Assembly (NCBI RefSeq): GCF_020439865.1
Contig: NZ_JAGRPF010000135.1
Span: 1 to 64,000, forward strand
From: Prosthecobacter sp.
GTDB lineage: Bacteria > Verrucomicrobiota > Verrucomicrobiia > Verrucomicrobiales > Verrucomicrobiaceae
DNA: 64,000 bases
Reading direction: 5' to 3'
Below are positions 9,391-17,309 of the stretch, one piece after another. Made by a program: the position numbers and the translations under genes. The notes beneath the pieces were generated by a model. It was not told where the DNA came from. It did no database searches and worked only from the letters and a program-made list of their open reading frames with translations. How positions within the stretch are numbered: position 1 is the first letter of the stretch; every line of letters begins with the position of its first letter.

Positions 9391-10266
9391 TCACCTTCCC
9401 CGCGCCATCCAAACACCCGTCACCGCCACTCCCATGCCGACGAGCGACAGGCCGGTCAGCGTTTCGCCAAAAATGCCCCAGGCCATCAGCGCCGTCACCG
9501 CGGGCACGGTGTAGAATAGGCTCGCCACATTCACCGCCGTGCCGCTGCGAATCAGGTGATTCAGCAGGCTGATCGCGCCGATGGAGAGCACCAGCGCCAC
9601 CCACAGCAGTGCGAACACAAACTGCCCGCTCCATTCGACGCGCATCGTTTCGGTAGTGAACGCCAATAGTGCGGTCACCATCAGGCTCGCCGCATACTGC
9701 ACCACCGTGCTCGTGCGCAGATCAAAGCTCGGGCAATGCCGTTTCTGCCACATCGTTCCCGCCGTGATTCCTATCAGTGCCAGGATGGCGGGCACCGTCA
9801 TGACAAAGGTAAGCCCGCTGCCGGTCTTGTGCGCCACCACCAGCGCCGTGCCGACAAATCCGAGCACCAAACCCGCCCATTGACGCGACAGCACCCTTTC
9901 ACCCAACGCCACTCCGGCAAACGCTGCTGTAAACAGCGGTTGCATCGACACGATCAAACTCAAGACCCCCGCCGGCAACCCGAGCCGCAGCGACCACACA
10001 CAACCGCTCAGATATAGGGCGTGAATCAGCAGGCCCGCGAAAGCCACATGCAGCGTTTGCGCCCGTCCCTTCGGCCACGGTGCACGTGTCACCAGTGCGA
10101 TCGGCGTCAAAATGGCGAGCACGATGCAGTAGCGCAGCATCAGGAACGTAAACGGTTCCGCATACGGAATTCCCAGCTTCGATCCGATGAAACCGCTGCT
10201 CCACAGCAGCACAAACAGCCATGGAATGACGACGTTCCAGCCCGCGGATCGAGGCGGCGCACTCAT
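9391..10266 (-). CDS. EamA/DMT-superfamily transporter
   Basis: 291 residues with about ten predicted membrane helices in two EamA repeats, the usual size of drug/metabolite transporters (RhaT/YdcZ/RarD relatives). The first repeat contains WSSGFIGSKLGIPYAEPFTFLMLRY in pieces typical of this family, and the second contains AISLLNHLIRSGTAVNVASLFYTVPAV. These inner-membrane permeases export amino acids, nucleobases or small metabolites; the substrate is unknown. The ATG overlaps the stop codon of the nitroreductase gene (ATGA), so the two are translationally coupled. Confidence 0.9.
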   Translation of the reverse strand: MSAPPRSAGWNVVIPWLFVLLWSSGFIGSKLGIPYAEPFTFLMLRYCIVLAILTPIALVTRAPWPKGRAQTLHVAFAGLLIHALYLSGCVWSLRLGLPAGVLSLIVSMQPLFTAAFAGVALGERVLSRQWAGLVLGFVGTALVVAHKTGSGLTFVMTVPAILALIGITAGTMWQKRHCPSFDLRTSTVVQYAASLMVTALLAFTTETMRVEWSGQFVFALLWVALVLSIGAISLLNHLIRSGTAVNVASLFYTVPAVTALMAWGIFGETLTGLSLVGMGVAVTGVWMARGR

Positions 10267-10868
10267 CCAAAGGTGTTCTGAATCACCACCTCATCGTAGG
10301 AGAGCTGACCCGGCTTCGGCCATGCAGGCTGGGTGCCTTTGCCGACGGCGATCATGAACGAAATGACGTGGTCTTCGGGAAGTTTGATGATTTTGGCCAC
10401 AGCATCGAAATCAAACCCGTCCATCGGGCAGGAGTCGTAGCCCATGGCTTTCGCAGCCAGCATGATCGTCATGCCCGCGAGGCCGCAGGATCGCATGCAC
10501 TCGTCGCGCTGCACCTGCTCCTTGCCTTCGTAATACGGTCCGATGGCAGGCACGAGAAAGTCCTGCACAGGCTGCGGCGCATTCTTCCAGTAGCGGCCCG
10601 GATCCTTCTTCCACGCGTCTTTATCGGCGCACATGACGATGAGCAGCGAAGCCTCCGTGACTTGCGCCTGATCCCACGCGACGGCACGAATCTGCTTCCG
10701 CACTTCGGGGTCGAGCACGGTGACAAAACGACAGTGCTGGATATTGAAAGCGGAGGGCGCCAGCATCGCGGATTCGAGAAGCTGACGAATTTCCGCGTCA
10801 GTCATGCGGTGGTTGGGATCGTAGTGCTTGATGGCGCGGCGGGCGTGAATGGCGTCGAGGGTGTTCAT
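10263..10868 (-). CDS. Nitroreductase-family FMN oxidoreductase
   Basis: 201 residues from the ATG at 10868 (MNTLDAIHARRAIK). The N-terminal RR is the typical FMN phosphate-binding element, followed by LLESAMLAPSAFNIQ and the C-terminal glycine block MTIMLAAKAMGYDSCPM. Members are NAD(P)H- and FMN-dependent dimers that reduce nitro compounds, quinones or enones. The frame is open ten codons further upstream, but those lack family similarity. The leader is very C-rich (CTTATCCCCCCC before ATG) with no Shine-Dalgarno sequence. It is followed by the overlapping EamA gene and preceded, 26 bases away, by the rhodanese-YceI gene, suggesting one operon. Confidence 0.92.
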   Translation of the reverse strand: MNTLDAIHARRAIKHYDPNHRMTDAEIRQLLESAMLAPSAFNIQHCRFVTVLDPEVRKQIRAVAWDQAQVTEASLLIVMCADKDAWKKDPGRYWKNAPQPVQDFLVPAIGPYYEGKEQVQRDECMRSCGLAGMTIMLAAKAMGYDSCPMDGFDFDAVAKIIKLPEDHVISFMIAVGKGTQPAWPKPGQLSYDEVVIQNTFG

Positions 10869-10894
10869 GGGGGGGATAAGAATGGGGAATCGTT

Positions 10895-11800
10895 TCAATG
10901 AGCGTTTTCAATTCGTTTCGCCTGAATCTTCAGATGCAGGTGAATGTGATCATTGACGACATGTTTGCCGAGAAAGGCGAACAGCCTGCCGGAGCCGTAG
11001 TGGCTGCCGAACTGGGTGCGGTCGAGTTCGATCTGTGCCTGACCCGTGAGGTGATCCGCATCTGCCGCTGCGATGACCGCGGGGAAGCTCAGCGGCCTGG
11101 CGACACCGCGCAGCGTCATCATGCCGTGCAGGGTGTAGTTCGGCGTTCCAGGTGTGCAGGACGGCAGCGGTTCCGCCCGTTCGCAGACAAATTCAGCGGA
11201 CGGAAAGCGTTCCACGGCGAAGAAATCGTCGTCGCGCAAATGGCGGATGAGCATGGCATTGTAGGCGGTGTCCACGAGGTCCTCACAGGCGATGCTGTTC
11301 ATGTCGAGCGTGAACCTCGCAGCCTTCAACCCGCCGTTTTGCACCTCGATCCGACCACCGGCCAGTTTCACCGTGCCCTGATGATGATTGAAAAGATTGC
11401 GGCCCGTCCAGCGCACGACGCTTGTTTCTGTATCGATGTCGAAAACGCCACCGAGATCATTCGATTCCTCCACGATCCCGGAACCTTCGACGGGGAGATC
11501 CTCCTTGAGCCACTCGTTTAGACCGCCGCGAAAGTCGCAGACGTTCGTGTAACCGGCCCTCTCCAGCTTTTCCGCCGCCACAGCGGAGTCGAGCGAGGGA
11601 TCGCCCGCGCCATACACGATGATCAGCGAATCCCTGTCTGGCACCAGCTCCTCAACTTTGGACACGAAGACCATCTCGTAAACACAAGCGTTCACAGATC
11701 CCGGCAGATGTTGCTGCACGAAGTGCTCCTCAGGCAGCACATGAATGAGCTTTGCCCGGTCCTTAAGGGCACTGACTTCACTGGCATTGATATGTTTCAT
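10895..11800 (-). CDS. Rhodanese-like/YceI-like fusion protein
   Basis: 301 residues in two modules. Residues about 1-100 form a rhodanese fold ending in the usual GG-W segment (FRGGLNEW), but the active-site loop reads IIVYGAGDPS. The catalytic cysteine position (about residue 64) is glycine, so sulphur transfer is unlikely. Residues about 115-298 form a YceI-like lipocalin fold (DIDTETSVVRWTGR at its start, LRDDDFFAVERFPSAEFV, MTLRGVARPLSFP), a family that binds polyisoprenoids or fatty amides. No signal peptide is visible, although YceI proteins are usually periplasmic, so this one appears cytoplasmic. It precedes the nitroreductase gene in the same direction. Confidence 0.88.
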   Translation of the reverse strand: MKHINASEVSALKDRAKLIHVLPEEHFVQQHLPGSVNACVYEMVFVSKVEELVPDRDSLIIVYGAGDPSLDSAVAAEKLERAGYTNVCDFRGGLNEWLKEDLPVEGSGIVEESNDLGGVFDIDTETSVVRWTGRNLFNHHQGTVKLAGGRIEVQNGGLKAARFTLDMNSIACEDLVDTAYNAMLIRHLRDDDFFAVERFPSAEFVCERAEPLPSCTPGTPNYTLHGMMTLRGVARPLSFPAVIAAADADHLTGQAQIELDRTQFGSHYGSGRLFAFLGKHVVNDHIHLHLKIQAKRIENAH

Positions 11801-11835
11801 GAGTTCCTCCGGGTTGGTTTGAGTTTAAGCAGGGA

Positions 11836-12327
11836 TCACTGGGATGCAGCCTCTGCGAGCAGCGCATCGAGATCGAGGGGATCTGTGGTCATCGAGAGCT
11901 CACCCTTTTCATCACGTGGCCATTCGGATGGATCACGATCGACGTAGAGTTCGAGGCCGTTGCCATCGGGATCGTGAAGGTAGAGCGCCTCGCTCACGCC
12001 ATGGTCGGCGGCTCCATCGAGCGGCACCTTGTGCTCGATCAGACGGCGCAAGGCGTCGGCGAGTGATTTGCGATCCGGATACAAGATGGCGACATGATAC
12101 AACCCGGTGCTGCCACGTGGCGGGGCCTTGCCACCCCGGCTTTCCCAGGTGTTCAGGCCGATGTGATGATGATAGCCACCTGCTGAGACGAAGGCCGCAC
12201 CCGGCCCATACCGCTGCGTGAGCTCGAAGCCGAGCACGCCGCAGTAAAACGCAAGCGCCCGTTCCAGATCGGCCACTTTCAGATGAACGTGGCCGATGCG
12301 GACGCCAGGATGGATGGGCTTGCTCAT
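11836..12327 (-). CDS. VOC-superfamily (glyoxalase/extradiol dioxygenase-like) protein
   Basis: 163 residues containing two beta-alpha-beta-beta-beta modules. Putative metal ligands are the histidine in IGHVHLKV, the histidine in GLYHVAILYP and the glutamate in GLELYVDRD near the C-terminus. The pattern IGHVHLKVADLERALAFY followed by PDGNGLELY is typical of CatE-like catechol 2,3-dioxygenase and related VOC proteins. Substrates range from catechols to glutathione adducts, so no reaction is assigned. It starts two bases after the nemA stop codon, which indicates cotranscription and probable translational coupling with that reductase. Confidence 0.88.
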   Translation of the reverse strand: MSKPIHPGVRIGHVHLKVADLERALAFYCGVLGFELTQRYGPGAAFVSAGGYHHHIGLNTWESRGGKAPPRGSTGLYHVAILYPDRKSLADALRRLIEHKVPLDGAADHGVSEALYLHDPDGNGLELYVDRDPSEWPRDEKGELSMTTDPLDLDALLAEAASQ

Positions 12328-12329
12328 GA

Positions 12330-13406
12330 TCAGGCCGCCATGGCGGGGTAGTCCGTGTAGCCTGCGGGACCGGGAGAGTAAAACGTCGCTGCATTCGGCG
12401 CATTGAGCTCCGCTTTCGCCGCGATGCGGGCAGGCAGGTCAGGATTGGCGAGGAAGCTGGTGCCGAAGGCGACAGCATCGAGCTGTCCAGCCGCAATAGC
12501 CTGTTCCGCTTCATCCGCCGTGTAGCCCATGTTACCGATGAGCACGCCTTTGAAATGATGACGGGCGGGCGTCATGACATCGCCGCTTTGCGCCTGTAAG
12601 AAGTCACTGCGCATGACATGCAAGTAGGCGAGGCCGCGAGCGCTTGCCTCTTTGGCGATGTATTCGGTTATGGCCACGGGATCGCTGTCGATCATGCTGT
12701 TGTAGCTGTTCAGCGGCGAGATGCGCAGTCCCACTCGATCCGCGCCCCAGACGCTGATGACGGCATCGACAACTTCGAGCATCAAACGGGCGCGATTCTC
12801 GAGGGGGCCGCCGTAGGGACCGCTGCGCTTGTTCGCGCCATCGCGGAGGAATTCATCGAGAAGGTAGCCGTTGGCTCCGTGGACTTCGACGCCGTCGAAT
12901 CCGGCGGCTTTGGCATTCTCCGCAGCTTTTTTGAAGCCTGCCACGATGCCGGGGATTTCATCGTCGCGAAGTTCGCGAGGTGTGACGTAAGGCTTCTTGC
13001 CTTCGGGCGTGTGAACTTCATCACCGGTGATCGGGATGGCACTCGGTGCGACGGGTTGCGCTCCGCCATTGAGCAAAGGATGGCAGGCACGGCCGCCGTG
13101 CCAGATTTGCAGCACGATACAACCTCCTTTGGCATGCACGGCATCTGTGACGAGCTTCCAGCCTGCGACTTGGGCATCGGAATAGATGCCGGGCTCCATC
13201 CAGAAGGAGGAGTTCCCCTCAATTGCCATCGTCGCCTCGGCAATGATGAGTCCGGCGCTGGCGCGTTGGGCGTAGTACTCGGCCATCAACGGCGTAGGAA
13301 CGTGGTCGGCGTCAGCACGGCAGCGTGTAAGGGGTGCCATGAGGATTCGGTTTGGCAATTTGAGGGCGCCGGCTTGAACTGGAGTGAAAAGAGAGGGGTG
13401 GGACAT
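12330..13406 (-). CDS. nemA: Old-yellow-enzyme family alkene reductase (N-ethylmaleimide reductase type)
   Basis: 358 residues, the length of E. coli NemA (365). The protein is colinear with it: LFTPVQAGALKLPNRI at the start, MAPLTRCRAD, the active-site pair in EVHGANGYLLDEFL, GGPLENRARLMLEVVDAV, GLRISP, AVAFGTSFLANPDL and the final AGYTDYP. These FMN enzymes use NADPH to reduce the C=C bond of enones, maleimides and nitro compounds, and act in electrophile detoxification. ATG start at 13406. It leads a two-gene unit with the VOC protein, and a terminator separates it from DoxX upstream. Confidence 0.93.
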   Translation of the reverse strand: MSHPSLFTPVQAGALKLPNRILMAPLTRCRADADHVPTPLMAEYYAQRASAGLIIAEATMAIEGNSSFWMEPGIYSDAQVAGWKLVTDAVHAKGGCIVLQIWHGGRACHPLLNGGAQPVAPSAIPITGDEVHTPEGKKPYVTPRELRDDEIPGIVAGFKKAAENAKAAGFDGVEVHGANGYLLDEFLRDGANKRSGPYGGPLENRARLMLEVVDAVISVWGADRVGLRISPLNSYNSMIDSDPVAITEYIAKEASARGLAYLHVMRSDFLQAQSGDVMTPARHHFKGVLIGNMGYTADEAEQAIAAGQLDAVAFGTSFLANPDLPARIAAKAELNAPNAATFYSPGPAGYTDYPAMAA

Positions 13407-13433
13407 GGTGATCAGATGAGGGTTTGAGAACAG

Positions 13434-13467
13434 AAAAACGAGCCGGATTCAGTGACGAATCCGGCTC
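13434..13467 (-). terminator. Intrinsic terminator after the DoxX gene
   Basis: An 11-base perfect stem (GAGCCGGATTC at 13440-13450 with GAATCCGGCTC at 13457-13467, loop AGTGAC) is followed on the minus strand by a T5 run at 13438-13434. It lies 14 bases past the DoxX stop codon, so it ends the pirin-DoxX transcript and separates it from nemA. Confidence 0.85.
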
Positions 13468-13480
13468 GCGAGCGGACGCA

Positions 13481-13858
13481 TCATTTCGCCGCGAACAGGG
13501 TGCTAATGAAGTCTTTGCGGCTGGCCAGAGTCACCAGTGACAAGACGCCGAGCACTACGGGCATTTCGTAGCCTCCTTTGACGAGAAAGAAGTGATACAG
13601 GGCGATATTGATCACAACCGGACCGAGCAAGGTAAGCGCGAGGTTCGTGAAGCGTCCGCTGAGGAGCAGCAGACCACCGCTGACTTCGAGCACCTTCACC
13701 ACGGTGAGGTAACCGCTGCCGTAAATGGCGAACATGAAGTTTGCAGCAGGACCTTCCGGCGGCGGCGGGATCGGGATGAAGTGGAGCCACATGTTGGCAC
13801 CGAAGACGGTGAAGATGAGGCCAAGGAGCAGGCGGGTGATGGTGGGGATGTGTTTCAT
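13481..13858 (-). CDS. DoxX-family membrane protein
   Basis: 125 residues from the ATG at 13858 (MKHIPTITRLLLGLIF). Four hydrophobic segments are visible, around residues 6-22, 45-65, 72-90 and 98-115, the normal topology of DoxX/DoxD-like proteins. The first helix ends in FGANMWLHF, and a KVLEVSGGLLLL segment lies in the second or third. Family members are small membrane components of quinone or thiosulphate oxidation systems, and many are uncharacterised. The 34 codons available upstream are low-complexity and not family-like. It follows the pirin gene in the same direction at 37 bases and is closed by a terminator. Confidence 0.87.
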   Translation of the reverse strand: MKHIPTITRLLLGLIFTVFGANMWLHFIPIPPPPEGPAANFMFAIYGSGYLTVVKVLEVSGGLLLLSGRFTNLALTLLGPVVINIALYHFFLVKGGYEMPVVLGVLSLVTLASRKDFISTLFAAK

Positions 13859-13895
13859 AACGATGGGTTTGTTTGATGGTTTGGAATGGGGATTT

Positions 13896-14597
13896 TCAGG
13901 CGAGGTCGAACAGGAGAGCTTCGGCGTCTTCGCCTGCGGTGAAGGTGAGCGTGCCTGCATCGTCGGTGCTGACAGCGTCGCCGGGATTCAGTGTAGCCTC
14001 ATTGGCCTTCACGCTGCCTTTGATGAGCTGCAGCCAAGCACCACGACCCGGTCGAACGTCGTGCGTCACGGATTCGCCGGCCTTCAGGCGCACGCGATAG
14101 ATGTCGGCATCCTGATGGATGGTGGCGCTGCCTTCGCGGCCGTCGGAGGAGATGACGAGCACCTTGGCGGCGGTCTCATGTTCCGGCTTCGGATGCCATT
14201 CGGTATAGCTGGGCTTCAATCCGCTCTGGCGCGGACGAATCCAGATTTGCAGCAGGCTGCCGGCTTCGGTCTGCGAAGGATTGAACTCGCTGTGCGTCAC
14301 GCCGCTGCCCGCGCTCATGAGCTGGATCTGGCCGGGCTTGAGCACACGGCCGTTGCCCATGCTGTCCTTGTGCTGCAGCGCTCCGTAGAGGATGTAGCTG
14401 AAGATTTCCATGTCGCGATGCGGATGCGTGGGAAATCCCGCGCCGGGCGCGATCACGTCCTGATTGATGACACGCAGGCTGCGGAAGCCCATGTGCGCCG
14501 GATCGTAGTAGTCGGCAAAGCTGAAGGTGTGATAGGAGTCGAGCCAGCCGTGGTTGGCGTGGCCGCGTTCATTGGAGAGGCGAAGTTTGAGTTTCAT
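13896..14597 (-). CDS. Pirin-family protein (bicupin)
   Basis: 233 residues from the ATG at 14597 (MKLKLRLSNERGHANHGW), the size of E. coli YhhW. The N-terminal cupin carries the metal-binding pattern FPTHPHRDMEIFSYILYG with two histidines and a glutamate, followed by AGSGVTHSEFNPS with another histidine. Pirins bind iron; several have quercetin 2,3-dioxygenase activity and others act as redox-linked regulators. Pirin, DoxX, OYE and nitroreductase genes often lie together in bacterial oxidative-stress loci. Distinguishing enzyme from regulator is not possible from sequence. Confidence 0.92.
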   Translation of the reverse strand: MKLKLRLSNERGHANHGWLDSYHTFSFADYYDPAHMGFRSLRVINQDVIAPGAGFPTHPHRDMEIFSYILYGALQHKDSMGNGRVLKPGQIQLMSAGSGVTHSEFNPSQTEAGSLLQIWIRPRQSGLKPSYTEWHPKPEHETAAKVLVISSDGREGSATIHQDADIYRVRLKAGESVTHDVRPGRGAWLQLIKGSVKANEATLNPGDAVSTDDAGTLTFTAGEDAEALLFDLA

Positions 14598-14677
14598 AAC
14601 GACGATGCTTTCGCGCATCCGCCGTCATTCCTCCAATGCCACTTGCTTCACAAGTTCATGCTGTCAGGTAATCAAAC

Positions 14678-17014
14678 TCACCGGCCACCTTTGATCACTT
14701 TCACCAGCGGACGATAGCCGTATTCGTTCAGCAAAGCGATGCCGCCGCGGTCGCTGGAGTCGCGGGCGACGTCGGACCAGGAGTTCAGCGCGTTGTAGAT
14801 GCTGTCCATCGCGGCTTCGAGCGATTCGGCACGGGCGGCGGGATCGTGAGCCTTGTAGAGCGCCTCGATGGCGCTCATGAAGTGGAAGGTAAACTCCAGC
14901 CGCTTCGCATTGTAGAGCGTGAAGCTGCGCGAGCCTTCGCGGGCACGGGTGTTGGCGCGATACATCTCGTTCATCGCCGTGGCGTAGAAGGTCTTCGCCT
15001 CCGTGAGCCAGTCGGGCAGGCTTTTCTTCGAGTTCAAATGACGCAGCAGCATGTCCGGCGCGGGAATGCCGAGTTCGGGATCGTTCTGCGCGATGAGCTG
15101 CGAGGCTTTGTCGATGGCCTGAAAGCCCAGCCACATGCGCTCGGCCACGCCCTCGCCGCACATCGGCGTGACGAAGTCGCTCAGCGCCTTTTCACTCGCG
15201 AAATCATTCTTCGGCAGCACGGAACCCGCCACCGGCTCCGTGGCGATGATTTCAAAACCGAGTTTGCCCGCATGCTCACGAAAACGGGCCGTGATGGCGG
15301 TCACATCCGCATTTCCGAACGTGGACGCACCATGGAAGGCTTTACGCCCTCCCGTGTCGCCATCGACTCGGATTGGCGTGAATGGCGCGATCTTCGCCGG
15401 AATGGCGATGGTGGTGTATTTCAGTTTCTGGAGACGCTTGAGAAGCTGCTCGAGTTCCTCGGTGCTCCACGACTCCTGTCCCATCGCGTTGCCGGTGTAG
15501 CCATTCCACACACGCGATCCGTGCGCAGGCTGTGCGGTGATTTCGACGACATCCGCCGGCATCACTGCTGCCTTTCCGACCTCTGCCAGTGTTGGCGTTG
15601 AAGCGCTGGCAGACACGCAGACAAGGCTCTCCCGCGTGCGAATGAACAAGCGACCGTCTGCGATGCTCGGCGTGGCGATGATCTCCTCGCCGATGTCGTT
15701 TTTGCCGAGCACCTTCATCTCCGGACCATCTTCGAGCACGACGACAAAGCCGTTCTTGCCAGCAATGAACACCTTGCCATCCGCGGCGACGGGCGAGGCG
15801 AAGTAATCGCCGAAATTGCCGAGACGACTGCGATCCCACAGCGTTTTGCCATCCTTGGCGTCGTAACAGCTCGACATGCCGCCGCCTTTCACGAGGTAGA
15901 GACGGTCGTTGAACAACAACGGCGAGGCGATGTTCGACGGCGTCTTGTGATCGAGGTTCCACAGCACATGCGTCTTCGTCACATCGCCGCTGCCACCGCC
16001 TTTGATGGCCTGAATGATGTTCCCGCCGACCGCCATGTTGTCAGGCGATTGAAACGCCGTGTCGATTTCATCGGGATCAATGAGCCCGTTCTTGTTCTTG
16101 TCGGACGCGTCGAAACGCTCATGGAACTCCTTCGGCGTTTCTTCGCGTGAAAGGACCTTGTCCTGATTCGTGTCGAGCCATTCCAGCAGCGCGTATTTCA
16201 GCGTGCGCGTTGAATCACCGTAGCTCTGCACGGCGATGTAAATGACGCCATCATGCACCACCGGCGAGGTCATGATCGTGCGCAGCAGCGTGTTGCAGGT
16301 CCAGAGTTCCTTGCCCGTTGCCGGATCATAGCCTTTCAACTTGCCGCTGCCGGCGATAACGAGATCCGTGCGGCCATTCGCCTCGCACAGCACCGGCAGC
16401 GCATAACCGGCGAGCATGTCCTTGCGCGGCGTCCGCCACTTCTCCTTGCCCGTTTTGGCATCGACGGCGACCAGGAAGGGCGCAAGGTCATCATCCTGAC
16501 AGAAGATCACCATGCCATTGTAAACGATGGGTGATGACGCTGCGCCCCAGTCCATCAAATAAGCCGGACGCGGCAGCGTATGACGCCAGACTTCCTTGCC
16601 CGTCTCGAAATCGAACGCCAGCAGCCCGATCGTGCTGAAATAGACATACACGCGCTCGCCATCCGTCGCAGGGGTCGAGGACGCATGACTGTTTGGCGGT
16701 GTGATACGTGGCAGCGTACCGGTGTCGAAATCGCTTTGCCAGAGTTGCTTCCCGCTCGCGGCGTCAAAACTGAACACGCCGAGCTTTTGGTCCCCAAGCA
16801 TCGCCGTGGTGAACACGCGGCCGTTTTTGATGATCGGTGAACCGATGCCGTCGCCAATCTTCGCCTTCCACGAGATGTTTTTGTCCGCCGAAAACTCCTG
16901 GGGCAACCCTTTGGATGACGAAACGCCGCTGCCATTCGCCCCTCGAAACTGTGCCCAGTCCTCGGCTTGAAGAGTGATGGAGACCAACAGGACAGGAAGA
17001 ATCGCGGCTTTCAT
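14678..17014 (-). CDS. Secreted PQQ-type beta-propeller with inserted EF-hands and a C-terminal extra domain
   Basis: 778 residues. A signal peptide (MKAAILPVLLVSITLQAE) is followed by EDWAQFRGANGSG, the usual opening of planctomycete/verrucomicrobial PQQ-like propellers. Blades recur with FDFETGKEVW, VDAKTGKEKW, YDPATGKELW and YDAKDGKTLW up to about residue 470. Between blades, residues 280-320 hold two EF-hand loops (DTNQDKVLSREE and DKNKNGLIDPDE), implying calcium binding. Residues about 485-778 form a separate module with no propeller character; it contains TEELEQLLKRLQKLKY and ends in DSSDRGGIALLNEYGYRPL. It has a glycosidase-like flavour, but I cannot assign it. It is probably periplasmic or exported. 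True quinoprotein residues are not evident, so dehydrogenase activity should not be assumed. Confidence 0.82.
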   Translation of the reverse strand: MKAAILPVLLVSITLQAEDWAQFRGANGSGVSSSKGLPQEFSADKNISWKAKIGDGIGSPIIKNGRVFTTAMLGDQKLGVFSFDAASGKQLWQSDFDTGTLPRITPPNSHASSTPATDGERVYVYFSTIGLLAFDFETGKEVWRHTLPRPAYLMDWGAASSPIVYNGMVIFCQDDDLAPFLVAVDAKTGKEKWRTPRKDMLAGYALPVLCEANGRTDLVIAGSGKLKGYDPATGKELWTCNTLLRTIMTSPVVHDGVIYIAVQSYGDSTRTLKYALLEWLDTNQDKVLSREETPKEFHERFDASDKNKNGLIDPDEIDTAFQSPDNMAVGGNIIQAIKGGGSGDVTKTHVLWNLDHKTPSNIASPLLFNDRLYLVKGGGMSSCYDAKDGKTLWDRSRLGNFGDYFASPVAADGKVFIAGKNGFVVVLEDGPEMKVLGKNDIGEEIIATPSIADGRLFIRTRESLVCVSASASTPTLAEVGKAAVMPADVVEITAQPAHGSRVWNGYTGNAMGQESWSTEELEQLLKRLQKLKYTTIAIPAKIAPFTPIRVDGDTGGRKAFHGASTFGNADVTAITARFREHAGKLGFEIIATEPVAGSVLPKNDFASEKALSDFVTPMCGEGVAERMWLGFQAIDKASQLIAQNDPELGIPAPDMLLRHLNSKKSLPDWLTEAKTFYATAMNEMYRANTRAREGSRSFTLYNAKRLEFTFHFMSAIEALYKAHDPAARAESLEAAMDSIYNALNSWSDVARDSSDRGGIALLNEYGYRPLVKVIKGGR

Positions 17015-17020
17015 GCGCCA

Positions 17021-17041
17021 GCCACTACGGAGCGCAGTGGC
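17021..17041 (-). repeat. Small hairpin upstream of the PQQ/EF-hand gene
   Basis: Arms GCCACT and AGTGGC lie at the ends of a 21-base segment whose minus-strand loop contains GCTCCGTAGTG, six bases before the ATG at 17014. The loop and position match the hairpin at 1557-1600, which is also directly upstream of a signal-peptide gene. Confidence 0.45.
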
Positions 17042-17057
17042 CGGCTATATCCTAAGA

Positions 17058-17272
17058 CGTGTTTGAAAACTGCGGGTTCTGGGTTCGACGAGGCTAAGTA
17101 GTCCTCTCGCTCCGCAGGAGGAACGCAACGCTTCCGACGGTTCGATCGTCTTCGAGTGATTGAAACGTGTGGCCGATGTCGGGCTCCATGGGCTCATCTC
17201 GCGGAGCGAGATGGCTACTGTGCTGGCGCGTCTGCGGCACCTCCATGGATGTCCGGGAGGTTTTCAAACACG
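17058..17272. mobile_element. Candidate 215-bp inverted-repeat (MITE-like) element
   Basis: This intergenic stretch between the PQQ and triple-propeller genes is bounded by a perfect 13-base inverted repeat, CGTGTTTGAAAAC at 17058-17070 and GTTTTCAAACACG at 17260-17272. Inside are a second inverted pair (TCTCGCTCCGC at 17105-17115 and GCGGAGCGAGA at 17201-17211) and a local hairpin ATCTCGC-GGA-GCGAGAT at 17196-17212. It encodes nothing convincing. The structure is that of a non-autonomous palindromic repeat. No target-site duplication was recognised, and copies elsewhere in the genome cannot be tested here. Confidence 0.45.
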
Positions 17273-17309
17273 GCCAGGGCACCGATTTTGCCCTGATGAC
17301 GAGGCTGCT

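Noticed and set aside
17094-17282. Minus-strand 62-codon open frame inside the 215-bp inverted-repeat element
   Set aside because: It covers the palindromic structure, lacks a plausible fold, and is better explained as non-coding repeat DNA.
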